Below, one piece after another: positions 1 to 9,800 of a stretch of 37,832 nucleotides of DNA (positions within the stretch are counted from its first letter, which is position 1; each line of letters opens with the position of its first letter). The notes under the pieces were generated by a model that ran no database searches, was not told the origin of the DNA, and saw only the letters and a list, made by a program, of their open reading frames with translations. The position numbers and the translations under genes were made by a program. Source of the DNA: Verrucomicrobiota bacterium (GTDB lineage Bacteria; Verrucomicrobiota; Verrucomicrobiia; Limisphaerales; UBA1096); the NCBI GenBank assembly GCA_014382705.1, contig JACNJE010000096.1, positions 1 through 37,832 of the forward strand, written 5' to 3'.

Positions 1-1
1 G

Positions 2-655
2 GGGGCCGGCACCGAGCCGCTCGCGGGGCAGGAGACCCCGCCGCGCATCGTCACTGCGTCGCTGGTGCTTGGCCAAGTGGGCTGGTTCTTCAAGTTGTCC
101 GGCTCGGCCGACGCGATCGAGCCGCAATTCGGTGCCTTCACCAATTTCCTGGCCACGCTCCGGTTCCAGCCGGGAGCCAGCGAGGTGAGTTTTGACCGGC
201 TGATGGCCGAGGCCGAGGCGGCCCGGCCGGCGGCGGCCAGCCCGGCGGCGGCCGCGCCAACGTGGGCCAAGCCGGACAGCTGGGCGGCCAAGCCGCCGAC
301 CTCGATGCGGCTGGGCAACTTCACCGCCGGGAACGGCCAGGCGGAGATCACGGTGATGACCTTCCCCGGCGACGTCGGCGGGCTGCTGGCCAACGTCAAC
401 CGGTGGCGCGGCCAGTCCGGGCTGCCGCCGGTCGATGCCGCCGGCCTGGTCGAGGCGACATCGCAACAAACCGTGAGCGGGACAACGGCCACGCTCGTCG
501 AGGCCATCGGTGACCAGACCGGCTCGATCAGCGTCTATCACCCTGTGGGCGGGCAGACCTGGTTTTACAAGATTTCCGGGCCAAGCGCGGTGGTCACCGC
601 CGAGAAAGGCGCGTTCATGGAGTTCATCCAGTCCATTCAGCTCCCCAAACCGTGA
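2..655 (+). CDS. Repeat-domain protein upstream of ResB (5' partial)
   Basis: The frame is open to the left edge, so the true start lies outside the window; it ends at TGA 653-655. I do not recognise a named family. The visible part holds the end of one domain (WFFKLSGSADAIE, then a phenylalanine-rich helix) and, after an Ala/Pro-rich linker, a full second copy: W-x-MRLGNF, a TFPGDVGGLLANVNRWRGQ stretch, and WFYKISG plus an AF..F helix at the end. The same domain recurs a third time inside the downstream ResB. The stop overlaps the ResB ATG (TGATG), implying translational coupling and a linked role, presumably on the periplasmic side in cytochrome c maturation or respiration. That role is inference from position only. 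Confidence 0.75.
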   Translation, partial: GAGTEPLAGQETPPRIVTASLVLGQVGWFFKLSGSADAIEPQFGAFTNFLATLRFQPGASEVSFDRLMAEAEAARPAAASPAAAAPTWAKPDSWAAKPPTSMRLGNFTAGNGQAEITVMTFPGDVGGLLANVNRWRGQSGLPPVDAAGLVEATSQQTVSGTTATLVEAIGDQTGSISVYHPVGGQTWFYKISGPSAVVTAEKGAFMEFIQSIQLPKP

Positions 656-2274
656 TGCCGCTCCTCAAGACGTTCGTCCAATTCTGGTGCTCGCTCCGCC
701 TGACCGTGGCCTGCCTGATCGCGGCGATGGTGCTGGTGTTCGTCGGTACGCTGGCGCAGGTCGATCAGGGGCTGTACGACGCGCAGAAGAAATATTTCCG
801 CAGCTACTTCCTCGTGCCGGAAAGCATCGGCGGGGCGGGCTGGGCGCAGATTCGGCTCGGCGGCTCTGAGTGGCAGCCGCCCGCGAACTGGAGCGAGACT
901 GAGCGCGCGCAGTTCAGCCTCATTAATTTCGAGGCACAGCACGGCGGCAGCACGGCGGTCATCTCGGTCACCAAGCTGGAAAATAATGCCGACCTGCTGG
1001 ACAACGTCAACCGTTGGCGCGGCCAGCTTGGCCTTGGGAAAATCGATCAGGCCAAGCTGACGGAAACGACACAGCCATTCGATGTGGACGGCAACCCCGG
1101 AACCTATGTCGAGATGAGCGGCACGCGCGACGGCCGCCCGGCCACGACACTGGGCGTCATCCACTCCCTCTCCTACCGCTCGCTGCCGGAGACGTGGTTT
1201 TACAAGATCACCGGCGACACTGACGCCGTGATGAAGGAAAAGGCGGCCTTCGAGGATTACGTCCGCTCCGCCCGCTACCCGGTGATGTTTCGATTCCCAT
1301 TCGTCGGCGGTTATCTTTTGGGCATCGTGCTGCTGGTCAACCTGCTCGCCGCGCACTTCCAGCGGTTCACGTTCTCCCGGAAAAAGATCGGCATTTTCAT
1401 AACGCACGCCGGGCTGATCTTCATGCTGCTGGGCCAGTTGGTCACCGACAAGTTCCAGGTCGAGAGCAACCTCCGGCTCGAAGAGGGGCAGAGCAGGGGC
1501 TACTCCATCAGCAGCAGTGCGTGCGAGCTGGTGATCATCGACAAAAGCCAACCGGACACCGACACCGTTGCCGCCATCCCGGCCGGGGCGCTTGGCCAAG
1601 GCACCCCCCACCGAATGGGCACCCTGCCGTTCGAGGTGACCGTGCTCGACTTTTTCACCAACTCCGACCTCGCCGCGCTTGGCCAAGGGCAGGAGAAAAA
1701 GGCCACGCGCGGCAAGGGGCTCGAGCTGGTTGCCGTGCGGAAAAAATCGGTCACATCGCTTGAGAAGGTCAACTTTCCCGCCGCCTACCTGCAGCTGAAA
1801 TCGACCGACGGCGCTGCGCTTGGAACGTGGATGGTCTCCGCGCTGTTCGGCGCGCTGACGACACCGATCCCGGAGCAGACGTTTGAGCACGGCGGCAAGG
1901 AGTACGAGTTGGCGCTGCGCTTCACGCGCCACCACACGCCGTACGACATCGAGCTGGTCGACTTCAAGCACGACAAGTTTCAGGGTACCGAAAAGGCGCG
2001 GAACTTCTCCAGCCTTGTCATCGTGCGCGACCGCGCCACCGGGGCCGAACGCGAGGTGAACATCTGGATGAACCACCCGCTGCGCACCCATGGCAAAACC
2101 TACTTTCAGGCCAGCTTCGACCCGGAAAATCCCCGAGCCACCGTCCTGCAGGTCGTTCGGAACCCCGCTTGGGTGACCCCGTACATCTCCTGCGCGCTGG
2201 TCGGCCTTGGGTTGCTCATCCAGTTTTTGACCCACCTGTTTTCGTTCAACAAAAAACGAAAGGCTGCCGCATGA
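655..2274 (+). CDS. resB: ResB/Ccs1-type cytochrome c biogenesis protein with inserted domain
   Basis: System II cytochrome c maturation partner of CcsA, a membrane protein involved in delivering haem and holding apocytochrome on the outer face of the membrane. Visible parts: an N-terminal membrane helix (about residues 15-36, ending GTLAQVDQGLYDAQKKYF, typical of ResB), a second membrane region after FRFPFVGGYLLGIVLL, a third in KKIGIFITHAGLIFMLLGQ, a long periplasmic part with WMNHPLRTHGKTYFQASF, and a C-terminal helix. Between the first two helices (about residues 60-208) sits an extra domain with DNVNRWRGQLGL and TWFYKITGD, homologous to the upstream gene product. ATG 655 is preferred over GTG 652 because it overlaps the previous stop. 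Its own stop overlaps the ccsA start by ATGA. Confidence 0.88.
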   Translation: MPLLKTFVQFWCSLRLTVACLIAAMVLVFVGTLAQVDQGLYDAQKKYFRSYFLVPESIGGAGWAQIRLGGSEWQPPANWSETERAQFSLINFEAQHGGSTAVISVTKLENNADLLDNVNRWRGQLGLGKIDQAKLTETTQPFDVDGNPGTYVEMSGTRDGRPATTLGVIHSLSYRSLPETWFYKITGDTDAVMKEKAAFEDYVRSARYPVMFRFPFVGGYLLGIVLLVNLLAAHFQRFTFSRKKIGIFITHAGLIFMLLGQLVTDKFQVESNLRLEEGQSRGYSISSSACELVIIDKSQPDTDTVAAIPAGALGQGTPHRMGTLPFEVTVLDFFTNSDLAALGQGQEKKATRGKGLELVAVRKKSVTSLEKVNFPAAYLQLKSTDGAALGTWMVSALFGALTTPIPEQTFEHGGKEYELALRFTRHHTPYDIELVDFKHDKFQGTEKARNFSSLVIVRDRATGAEREVNIWMNHPLRTHGKTYFQASFDPENPRATVLQVVRNPAWVTPYISCALVGLGLLIQFLTHLFSFNKKRKAAA

Positions 2275-4307
2275 AAAAACTGCCCGTCCCGCTCGTCATC
2301 GTCGTGGTCATGGCCTTGTGGGCCTTGATGGGACTGGTGCGCATGCCGAAAGTCGACAGCCAACAGGCGGACCTTTACGGCTTCGGCCAACTGCCGGTGC
2401 TGCTCGACGGGCGCATCCAGCCGATCGACTCCACTGCGCGCAACGCCATGCAGGTCATCCGCCACAAGTCCACCGGGCGCTACGCCCGGGGTGGTGGCGA
2501 GGTGGAAACCATTCCGGCGATCGAGTGGCTGCTGGAATTGGCCGCCAAGCCAGACGTGGCCCGCACCCGGCCGGTGTTCCGCATCGACAACGAGGAGGTG
2601 AAGGATCACCTCCGCTTGGCCAAGGAGGAGAAGCATTTCTCGGTAAACGACATCACCACCGGCGACAACTTCGAGCGCCTGGCCCGGGAAAGCGGGCGCA
2701 TCCACTCCAAAGAGGCCTCGCTGCGCACGCCGTATGAAAAATCGCTGAAGGCGGTCGCCGACTCGCTGCTGATTTACCAGCGCTTGGCCAAGAGCTTCCG
2801 GCCGCAGCGTTCGGTCGATTTTTCCGGTGAGCTTGATCAGTTTGAAACGATCTTCCCGGTCGGCATGGCCGCCGCCCGGGCACACGAAACCGGTGCCGAG
2901 CATAACGAGGAGGATCATCACCAGTTCACGAGATTGATCGACACCTTGATTGAGCCCGGGGCGCACGAAGGGGACCGGAGCGGCGTGATGTTCTCGCCCC
3001 GGGTCATCCCGCCGGGAAAGGACAGCGATGCCGGCTGGCGATCCCTGAATTCGAGCCTGTTTCACAGCATCACCAACGCGGCGGCGGCGGACAGCGACTG
3101 GAAAATTGAAATCGACAACGCGGCCAAGTCGTACGCCGGGATGGTCACGGCCTACGGGAAAGGCGACGCCGCGAAGTTCAACAGCGCCCTCGCCGGTTAC
3201 CGCGACTATCTTGAAAAAAGCGGGCACAATGCGGCGCTTGGCAAAACCGGTAAAGAGTTCGCGTTCAACAACTTCGACCCGTTTTACAAGTGCGAAATCC
3301 TCTACGTGCTGGCCTTCCTTCTAGCCTGCGGCGGCTGGCTGACGCTGGCCAAGTGGCCCAACCAAACCGCCTATAATTTGATCGCGCTGGCCGCGGTCAT
3401 CCACACCTCCGGGCTGATCTTCCGCATGTGGCTCGAGGGCCGCCCGCCGGTGACCAACCTGTACTCGGCAGCGGTGTTCGTCGGCTGGGGCGCGGTGATT
3501 CTTGGGCTGATTCTCGAGCGGATCTACCGGGACGGCATCGGCAACGTCGTCGCCAGCGCGGTCGGCTTTGTCACGCTGCTCGTCGCCGGAGGGCTGTCGT
3601 TGAGCGGCGACACGATGGAGATGCTGCAGGCCGTGCTCGACACCAACTTCTGGCTCGCGACGCACGTGGTGATCATCACCATCGGCTACTCGGCCACGTT
3701 CGTCGCCGGGTTCCTTGCGATCGTTTTTGTGGTGCGCGATTTCGTCGCCAACAAGGTGCCGTTCGGCAAGGCGAACCGCTCATCCCTCACAAAGATGATT
3801 TACGGCATCGTCTGTTTTGCCACGCTGTTCAGCTTCGTCGGCACGGTGTTGGGCGGCATCTGGGCCGACCAGTCGTGGGGCCGTTTCTGGGGGTGGGATC
3901 CGAAGGAGAACGGCGCGCTCATGATCGTCATCTGGAACGCCGCCATCCTGCACGCGCGCTGGGGCGGAATGATCCGCGAGCGCGGCCTCGTCGCCATGGC
4001 GATCTTCGGCAACGCCGTCACCGCTTGGTCATTCTTCGGGACGAACATGCTCGGCATCGGCCTGCACTCGTACGGCTTCATGGACAAGGCGTTCGCCTGG
4101 CTGATGGTGTTTGTCTGCACGCAGGTGGTCGTGATGACCGGCGGCCTGATGCTCGGCACGCTTGGCCAAGCGGGCAAACCGACCGGCCAAGCCGGCGCGC
4201 TTGGCCTGCCGCCCGTGGCGCTGCTGGTGACAGAGGCAGTCGTGATCGTTGCCAGCGCCGCCGGCGTTATCTTCTACCTGCTCAACGCGCTGGGCGTCTG
4301 GGTTTAG
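2271..4307 (+). CDS. ccsA: CcsA/ResC-type cytochrome c assembly protein
   Basis: Haem-handling membrane subunit of system II cytochrome c biogenesis, about 678 residues. The diagnostic tryptophan-rich haem motif WGRFWGWDPKEN lies at about residues 536-547, surrounded by many hydrophobic segments and conserved histidines (for example the H in LATHVVIIT and in GIGLHSYGF). The first ~340 residues form a membrane anchor plus a large extracytoplasmic region, longer than in classical CcsA and similar to the long forms of Bacteroidota and Verrucomicrobiota. The start at 2271 gives a four-base ATGA overlap with resB; an in-frame extension upstream would run into resB and is rejected. The stop abuts the convergent trpS stop with no spacer. 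Confidence 0.93.
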   Translation: MKKLPVPLVIVVVMALWALMGLVRMPKVDSQQADLYGFGQLPVLLDGRIQPIDSTARNAMQVIRHKSTGRYARGGGEVETIPAIEWLLELAAKPDVARTRPVFRIDNEEVKDHLRLAKEEKHFSVNDITTGDNFERLARESGRIHSKEASLRTPYEKSLKAVADSLLIYQRLAKSFRPQRSVDFSGELDQFETIFPVGMAAARAHETGAEHNEEDHHQFTRLIDTLIEPGAHEGDRSGVMFSPRVIPPGKDSDAGWRSLNSSLFHSITNAAAADSDWKIEIDNAAKSYAGMVTAYGKGDAAKFNSALAGYRDYLEKSGHNAALGKTGKEFAFNNFDPFYKCEILYVLAFLLACGGWLTLAKWPNQTAYNLIALAAVIHTSGLIFRMWLEGRPPVTNLYSAAVFVGWGAVILGLILERIYRDGIGNVVASAVGFVTLLVAGGLSLSGDTMEMLQAVLDTNFWLATHVVIITIGYSATFVAGFLAIVFVVRDFVANKVPFGKANRSSLTKMIYGIVCFATLFSFVGTVLGGIWADQSWGRFWGWDPKENGALMIVIWNAAILHARWGGMIRERGLVAMAIFGNAVTAWSFFGTNMLGIGLHSYGFMDKAFAWLMVFVCTQVVVMTGGLMLGTLGQAGKPTGQAGALGLPPVALLVTEAVVIVASAAGVIFYLLNALGVWV

Positions 4308-5273
4308 TCAGGCCAGGCCGCAGTTTTTGCGCGCGCGGTCAAGGACGTTGGTGGCCCGTGCGCGGGCTTTTTCGGCGCCGTCCATCAGGACTTGATTCAC
4401 AAAATCGAGGTTGTTTTCAAGCTCGGCGCGCTTGGCCCGGGCCTCGGTAAAGTAGTCCCAATAATGCTCGAACAGCGCCTTTTTCAGGTCGCCGTAGCCG
4501 AGCCCGCCCGCCCGCAGGCGCTCCTCCCAATCGGCGGCGACGTCCTCCGGGGCCACGAGGCGCAGCAGTTGCACGGCGATGTTTTTGTCTGCATCCGGCT
4601 TCGGCTCCTCCGGCGGGCGGCTGTCCATCACGAGGCGCATGATGGTTTTGCGCAGCGGCTTTTCATCACCAAAAATGTCGATGGTGTTCTCGTAGCTCTT
4701 GCTCATCTTTTGGCCGTCCGTGCCCGGCACGACCGCCACCGAGTCGCGAATCTGCGGCTCCGGGATCACGAACGTCTCGCCGTAGGCCTGGTTAAACTTG
4801 ATCGCGATGTCGCGCGTGACCTCGACGTGTTGTTTCTGGTCACGCCCAACCGGCACCACGTTGGAGTCGTAAATCAAAATGTCCGCCGCCATCAGCACCG
4901 GGTAGGCGAACAGCCCGTGGTTTGGCGAGAGTCCCTTGGCCAGTTTGTCCTTGTAGCTGTGGCAACGCTCGAGCAGGCCCATCGGCGTGAGCGTCGTCAG
5001 CAGCCAAGTGAGTTCGCACACCTCCGGGACGTCGCTCTGGCGAAAGAACACCGCCTTGGCCGGGTCGAGTCCGCACGCGAGGAAATCGAGCGCGACGCCG
5101 ACCGTGTTGCTGCGGCGCTCACCGGCGTCGAACACCGACGTCATCGAGTGATAGTTGGCGATGAAATAATACGCCTCGCCCTGCTCCTGCAGCTCGATCG
5201 CCGGTCGCATCATGCCGAAGTAGTTGCCGACATGCAGCGTCCCCGACGGCTGGATTCCTGACAGTATGATCAT
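4308..5273 (-). CDS. trpS: Tryptophan--tRNA ligase
   Basis: Class I aminoacyl-tRNA synthetase that charges tRNA-Trp in the cytoplasm. 321 residues, normal bacterial length. The N-terminus has the TrpRS hallmark GIQPSG followed by the HIGH-like motif HVGN (residues 14-17). The KMSKS loop is intact at residues 189-193 within GTDGQKMSKSYENT. PVGRDQKQH and DILIYDSN are also typical of TrpRS. It is convergent with ccsA (stops adjacent) and lies downstream of the SMP-30-like gene on the same strand, 69 bp away. Nothing unusual in length or catalytic residues. Confidence 0.97.
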   Translation of the reverse strand: MIILSGIQPSGTLHVGNYFGMMRPAIELQEQGEAYYFIANYHSMTSVFDAGERRSNTVGVALDFLACGLDPAKAVFFRQSDVPEVCELTWLLTTLTPMGLLERCHSYKDKLAKGLSPNHGLFAYPVLMAADILIYDSNVVPVGRDQKQHVEVTRDIAIKFNQAYGETFVIPEPQIRDSVAVVPGTDGQKMSKSYENTIDIFGDEKPLRKTIMRLVMDSRPPEEPKPDADKNIAVQLLRLVAPEDVAADWEERLRAGGLGYGDLKKALFEHYWDYFTEARAKRAELENNLDFVNQVLMDGAEKARARATNVLDRARKNCGLA

Positions 5274-5342
5274 GGATAAAAAACCCCCGGGCGTCGGGCC
5301 AGCGGCCGTGCCCCCCGGAGGCGCAAATCAAACGGGCGTTGG
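5274..5342 (-). terminator. Possible weak terminator between the SMP-30-like gene and trpS
   Basis: Read on the minus strand, this 69-bp gap has G/C-rich complementary blocks (CCGGG and CCCGG, plus GGCC-GCT-GGCC) followed directly by a run of six T at 5278-5283. The hairpin is imperfect and the T run lies just upstream of the trpS start, so it could be an attenuator or chance. Confidence 0.25.
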
Positions 5343-6254
5343 CTACTTGATATCAACAAAAATCAGCGTCCCGGCGAGCATGTCCGGCACGATCAGCTTC
5401 TTCGCCTTGCGGTCGAGGTAAAAATCGGCGGCCGACTTGAGGCCGTCGAGGATCACTTCCTTCTTTTTGCCGTTGTCGGTCAGCTTCCAGACCTTGCCCT
5501 GCGTCCAGCTTGAGACATAGATGCCGCCCTTGCCGTCCGGGTCGATGGCATCCGCACCGCGCAGCCCCTTGGCGATGACGCGCAGTTTGCCCTTCGCCGT
5601 TTTGCGGACGATGTTGCCGGTGAAAAAGTCGCCCAGCAACAGTCCGGATTTACCGGAGCGCCCCACGCCGTTCGGGCCGGGCACACTCGCCTGCCCCGGT
5701 GCCACGGCGTCGGAGATGTTGCCGTTCTCAACCGAAATCTTGTACACGCAACCGTGAGCCGGAAGCTCCTTGGCTTGCTTGCTGTCGAGCGGCCAGAGCG
5801 TGCGTTCCTTGTCGGGATCGAACATCTTGCTGACCGCGCCCATGTCGGTCACGTAAACGCTCTTGCGATCGGCCGACACCGCGACGTCGTTAAGGAAGCG
5901 CACCTCGCGCGGGAAATCTTTTTTCGCAGCCAACACGCTCACGTTGCCCTTGCGGTCGATCTTCATCACGCGCGTCTGGTCGGCCGTGACGAGGTACTTG
6001 CCGGTGAAGGCGATGCCTTTCGGCTCGTTCAATCCCTTGGCGAACACCTTCGACGAATCGCCGTCGAGCACCTTGATCACCGCGTCGCCCTCCTTGTCGG
6101 GGGTGTTCATCACGGTGATGTAATATTTGCCTCCGAAGCCTTTCGTCACACTCTCGGGGCGTTCGCCGATTTTCACGACCTTGTTCTTTGCACCCACAAC
6201 CGGGGTCGCAATCGCCATGCTCAGGATGAGCCCAGTCAGGATTTGATTCTTCAT
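5343..6254 (-). CDS. Secreted SMP-30/gluconolactonase-like beta-propeller protein
   Basis: 303 residues beginning with a clear signal peptide (MKNQILTGLILSMAIATPVVGA). The mature part alternates short beta-propeller blades: EPKGIAFTGKYLVTADQTRVMKID, LNDVAVSADRKSVYVTDMG, GPNGVGRSGKSGLLLGDFFTG, GADAIDPDGKGGIYVSSW. This spacing is typical of SMP-30/NHL-type six-bladed propellers, which often hydrolyse sugar lactones or act as binding scaffolds. The substrate cannot be told from sequence. It is divergent from the methyltransferase at 6297, with only 42 bp between starts. Confidence 0.75.
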   Translation of the reverse strand: MKNQILTGLILSMAIATPVVGAKNKVVKIGERPESVTKGFGGKYYITVMNTPDKEGDAVIKVLDGDSSKVFAKGLNEPKGIAFTGKYLVTADQTRVMKIDRKGNVSVLAAKKDFPREVRFLNDVAVSADRKSVYVTDMGAVSKMFDPDKERTLWPLDSKQAKELPAHGCVYKISVENGNISDAVAPGQASVPGPNGVGRSGKSGLLLGDFFTGNIVRKTAKGKLRVIAKGLRGADAIDPDGKGGIYVSSWTQGKVWKLTDNGKKKEVILDGLKSAADFYLDRKAKKLIVPDMLAGTLIFVDIK

Positions 6255-6296
6255 AAAAACTCGGCCAAGTTCCTAACCGCTTTGCGCACTGCGTCA

Positions 6297-6890
6297 ATGC
6301 AAATCAACGAGGACAGGGATTGGGAATCGCACTATCAGGCAAATGAAATGATTTGGGATCACGGTGAGGCTTCGCCCGGACTGGTCGATCACCTCGCTGC
6401 CAACCTGAACGCATCGCTTGGCCAAGCGCTCATTCCCGGCTGTGGCCACGGCCACGATGCCCGCGCTCTGGCAAGGGCTGGTTGGTCGGTCACCGGGCTG
6501 GACATCGCCCCAAGCTCCGTGCCGTTGGCCAAGCGCTTGGCCGAGGAGGAACACCTCGAGATCGACTACCGCGTCGGTGACTTCCTGCGCGACGAGCCGC
6601 ACCAAACGTTTGACCTCGTCTTCGAGCACACGCTGTTTTGCGCCATCCCGCCGGCGCGGCGTGATGACTACGTGCAGGCCCTGCTCCGCTGGCTCAAGCC
6701 GGGCGGGCTGTACCTCGCCGTCAACTACATGATCACCGACGACAACGGCGAACCGCCGTTCAGCACAACGACGACCGAACTGGACACGCGGTTAGGCGGG
6801 TCGTTCGAGTTGCTCCACCGCTGGACACCCCGCTCCTACGAAAGCCGCGAAGGAAAGGAGTTGATGAACGAGTGGAAGATGAAGAGTTAA
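6297..6890 (+). CDS. TPMT-family SAM-dependent methyltransferase
   Basis: 197 residues. N-terminal W.SHYQANEMIWDHGEASP matches the entry region of the thiopurine S-methyltransferase family. SAM-binding motif I is LIPGCGHGHDA (about residues 45-55), with an acidic end of strand 2 at GLDI (67-70), then GDFLRDEP and VFEHTLFCAIPP, all family hallmarks. Bacterial members methylate small thiols, halides, or selenium/tellurium compounds; the acceptor here is unknown. ATG 6297 is chosen because the homologous N-terminus starts there, although the frame stays open further upstream. Its 3' end overlaps the start of the next gene by about 19 bp. Two palindrome cores (6418, 6525) lie inside it, encoding SLGQAL and PLAKRL. 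Confidence 0.85.
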   Translation: MQINEDRDWESHYQANEMIWDHGEASPGLVDHLAANLNASLGQALIPGCGHGHDARALARAGWSVTGLDIAPSSVPLAKRLAEEEHLEIDYRVGDFLRDEPHQTFDLVFEHTLFCAIPPARRDDYVQALLRWLKPGGLYLAVNYMITDDNGEPPFSTTTTELDTRLGGSFELLHRWTPRSYESREGKELMNEWKMKS

Positions 6891-9800
6891 CCGTTTTCAG
6901 AAATCCGTTTTCAGTTTTCGGAATCATTGCGGGGCTGTTGCTTGCCCCCGGGCTTGGTGTGGCCAACGGCGTTTCGCTGGAGTGGCAGGAGGCGGGCGGC
7001 CACCGCTGGGCCAGGCTGGCCGATCCCGGCGACGGCCAACCTGGCTTCACGCGCATGACTCCGGGACGAACCGGTGTGCAGTTCACGAACACCCTCTCGA
7101 CGGCGATCCTTATCGGGAATAAAAATTTACTGAACGGCTCCGGCGTCGCGCTCGGCGACTACGACGGAGACGGCCTGTGCGACGTTTACCTCTGTCGGCT
7201 CGATGGTGACAACACCCTCTACCGCAACCTCGGCGGCTGGAGATTTGAGGATGCCACCTCAGCCAGCGGCACCGCCTGCCCCGGCCAATTCTCCACCGGG
7301 GCGGTGTTCGCCGATGTTGACGGTGATCACGACCTCGACCTGCTGGTCACGGCAATGGGCCAGCCCAACCGGCTTTTTCGCAACGACGGTCGCGGCGCGT
7401 TCACCGACGCCACCGCCACCGCCGGCATCGGCACGCGCTACGGCAGCAGCTCAATCGCCCTCGCCGACATCGATGGCGACGACGACCTCGACCTGTACAT
7501 CGCCAACTACGGTGCCAAGTCGGTGCTCAAGGACGGCGGGAAACTCGACATCGTGCGGACCAACGGAACGCTTACCGTCCGCGGCCCGTACGCGAACCGG
7601 ATCAAGTTCATCGACAACCAGATGTTTGAATACGGCGAGCCGGATGAGTTTTACCTGAACGACGGAAACGGCCGGTTTTCGCTGCTGAACTGGACCGATG
7701 GCCGTTTCCGGACACACTCCGGCAAGCCGCTCACCGGGCCGTACCGCGACCAGGGCTTGAGCGTGATTTTCCGCGACATGAACGGCGATCACGCCCCTGA
7801 TTTGTTCATTGCCAACGACGGCTTCACCGAGGATCGCTGCTGGATCAACGATGGCGCCGGAAACTTTCGCGAGATTGCGCCGCTGGCCCTCCGGCAGCTC
7901 AGCTACTCGTCGATGGGCGTGGATTTTGCCGACATCAATCGCGACGGCCATGATGACTTTTTTGTGGTTGAGATGCTCAGCCGCAGTCACGAGCGGCGCC
8001 TCACCCAGCAGGGCACGGTTCCCGGTGCGAGGGTTGAGCCGGGCAACTTCACCCACCGGCCACAAAGCCGGCGCAACTGCCTTTATGTGGCGCGCGGCGA
8101 CGGCACCTTTGCCGAGACGGCTTACTTCTCCGGCGTGGCCGCTTCCGAGTGGTCGTGGAGCAGCCTTTTCCTCGATGTCGACCTCGACGGCTGGGAGGAC
8201 ATTCTCGTCACCAACGGGTTCGAATTCGACACCGACGACCTCGACACGCAGGCCCGCATCAACCGGCTCGGCAACCTGTCGGTGGCGCAGAAGCGGAAGA
8301 CCATTTTCCTCTTCCCGCCGCTCGACACACCGAACGTCGCCTTTCGCAACCTCGGCAACCTGCGCTTTGAGGAGGTTGGGGCCAAGTGGGGTTTTGACGA
8401 CGCGCATGACGGCAACGGCATGGCGCTCGGTGACCTCGACAACGACGGCGACCTCGACGCCGTGGTCAACTGTCTCAAGGGTCCGGCGCTGCTGTATCAC
8501 AACAACGCCGCCGCGCCACGGGTTGCCGTCCGCCTGTCCGGCCGCGGCAAAAACACCGAGGGCACCGGCGGCCGCATTCGGGTCATCAGCACGCTTGGCC
8601 AAGCGCCTCAGTCGCAGGAAATCATGAGCGGCGGGCGGTACGTCAGCGGCGACCAGGCAAGGCGCACCTTCGCCGCCCAAGCGGACAAGCCGTTCACCAT
8701 CGAGGTCGATTGGCGCGACGGCACGCGCACTACCGTGGCCAACGCCATGGCGGGACATCTTTATGAGATCCACCAATCCAGCTCCCGGCCAATCACACCC
8801 AAAACAGGCGAAAAACAGTCTCTTTTCAGTAGTTCGGCCGCGCCGCTTGGGTATGTCCACAAAACGGTTTCTCGCGACAATTTCGCCATACAGCCCGGTC
8901 TGCCGCGCAGCCTGAACCGTGCCGGCCCGGCCTTGGCCACCGCCGACATTGACGGTGACGGCGACCAGGACTTGATCGTCACCGACACCAGCGACGCTCG
9001 GCTTGTGCTCCTGTTGAACGACGGCAGCGGACGTTTCGCCGAGTCGCCAAGCTCGCTGCCGGTTGGCGGAAGAGGGGTGGTTGTATTCAATGACGGCCAA
9101 GCGCAGCAACTGCTCCACCTCTCCGAGCCGCCGACGCTCTACACGATCGACGGCGGGCGGCTGCGCCTGGCCAAGCGCCTGGCCTTCGACGGCACGCCAA
9201 GTTGCGCCGCCACGCTCGACGCAGACGGAGACGGAGATCTCGACCTGTTTATCGGCGGCGGCTCGTCGCTTGGCCAATTTCCGGTCGCAGCCCGATCGCA
9301 ACTTTTCATGAACCACGACGGCGACTACGCCGGCACCCCCCTGCCCCAGGTCGGGCTCGTGACCGGTTGCGCCGCTGCCGACATTAACAGGGACGGCGAC
9401 ACCGACCTCGTGCTTGCCTGCGAATGGGGCAACGTGACGTTGCTGCTCAACAAGGGGGGCGTGTTCACCGACGCAAGCGAGCCTTGGGGCCTCGCCCCAC
9501 ACACCGGGTTGTGGCACGGAGTGGCGCTGGCGGACTTTGACGGCGATGGCAGGCTCGACATCGCCGCGAGCAACGCCGGCCGCAACACCGTCTACGAGTT
9601 GCACCCCAAGCCGGTGCGGTTGTTTTATGGCGACGGCGACGGAGATGACGTGTTGGAACTGGCCGAAGGTTACGTCGACGCGGGAACGAATCAGTGGAAA
9701 CCAATTCGCAAACTGGATGTGTTCGCGAACACCTTCCCGCGGGTGCGGGGCATGGTCACACGCAACAAGGCGTTTGCTGCCTTGTCACTCCCGAAGATCA

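Noticed and set aside
637-2235. Long antisense open frame over resB (also 7451-9604, 15541-16668, 23634-25082, 29836-31014 and others)
   Set aside because: These are GC-rich shadows of strongly supported genes. Their translations are Arg/His/Val-rich with no recognisable domain.
5754-6296. Upstream extension of the TPMT-like gene frame
   Set aside because: It is antisense to the SMP-30-like gene and low-complexity; the family N-terminus begins at the ATG at 6297.
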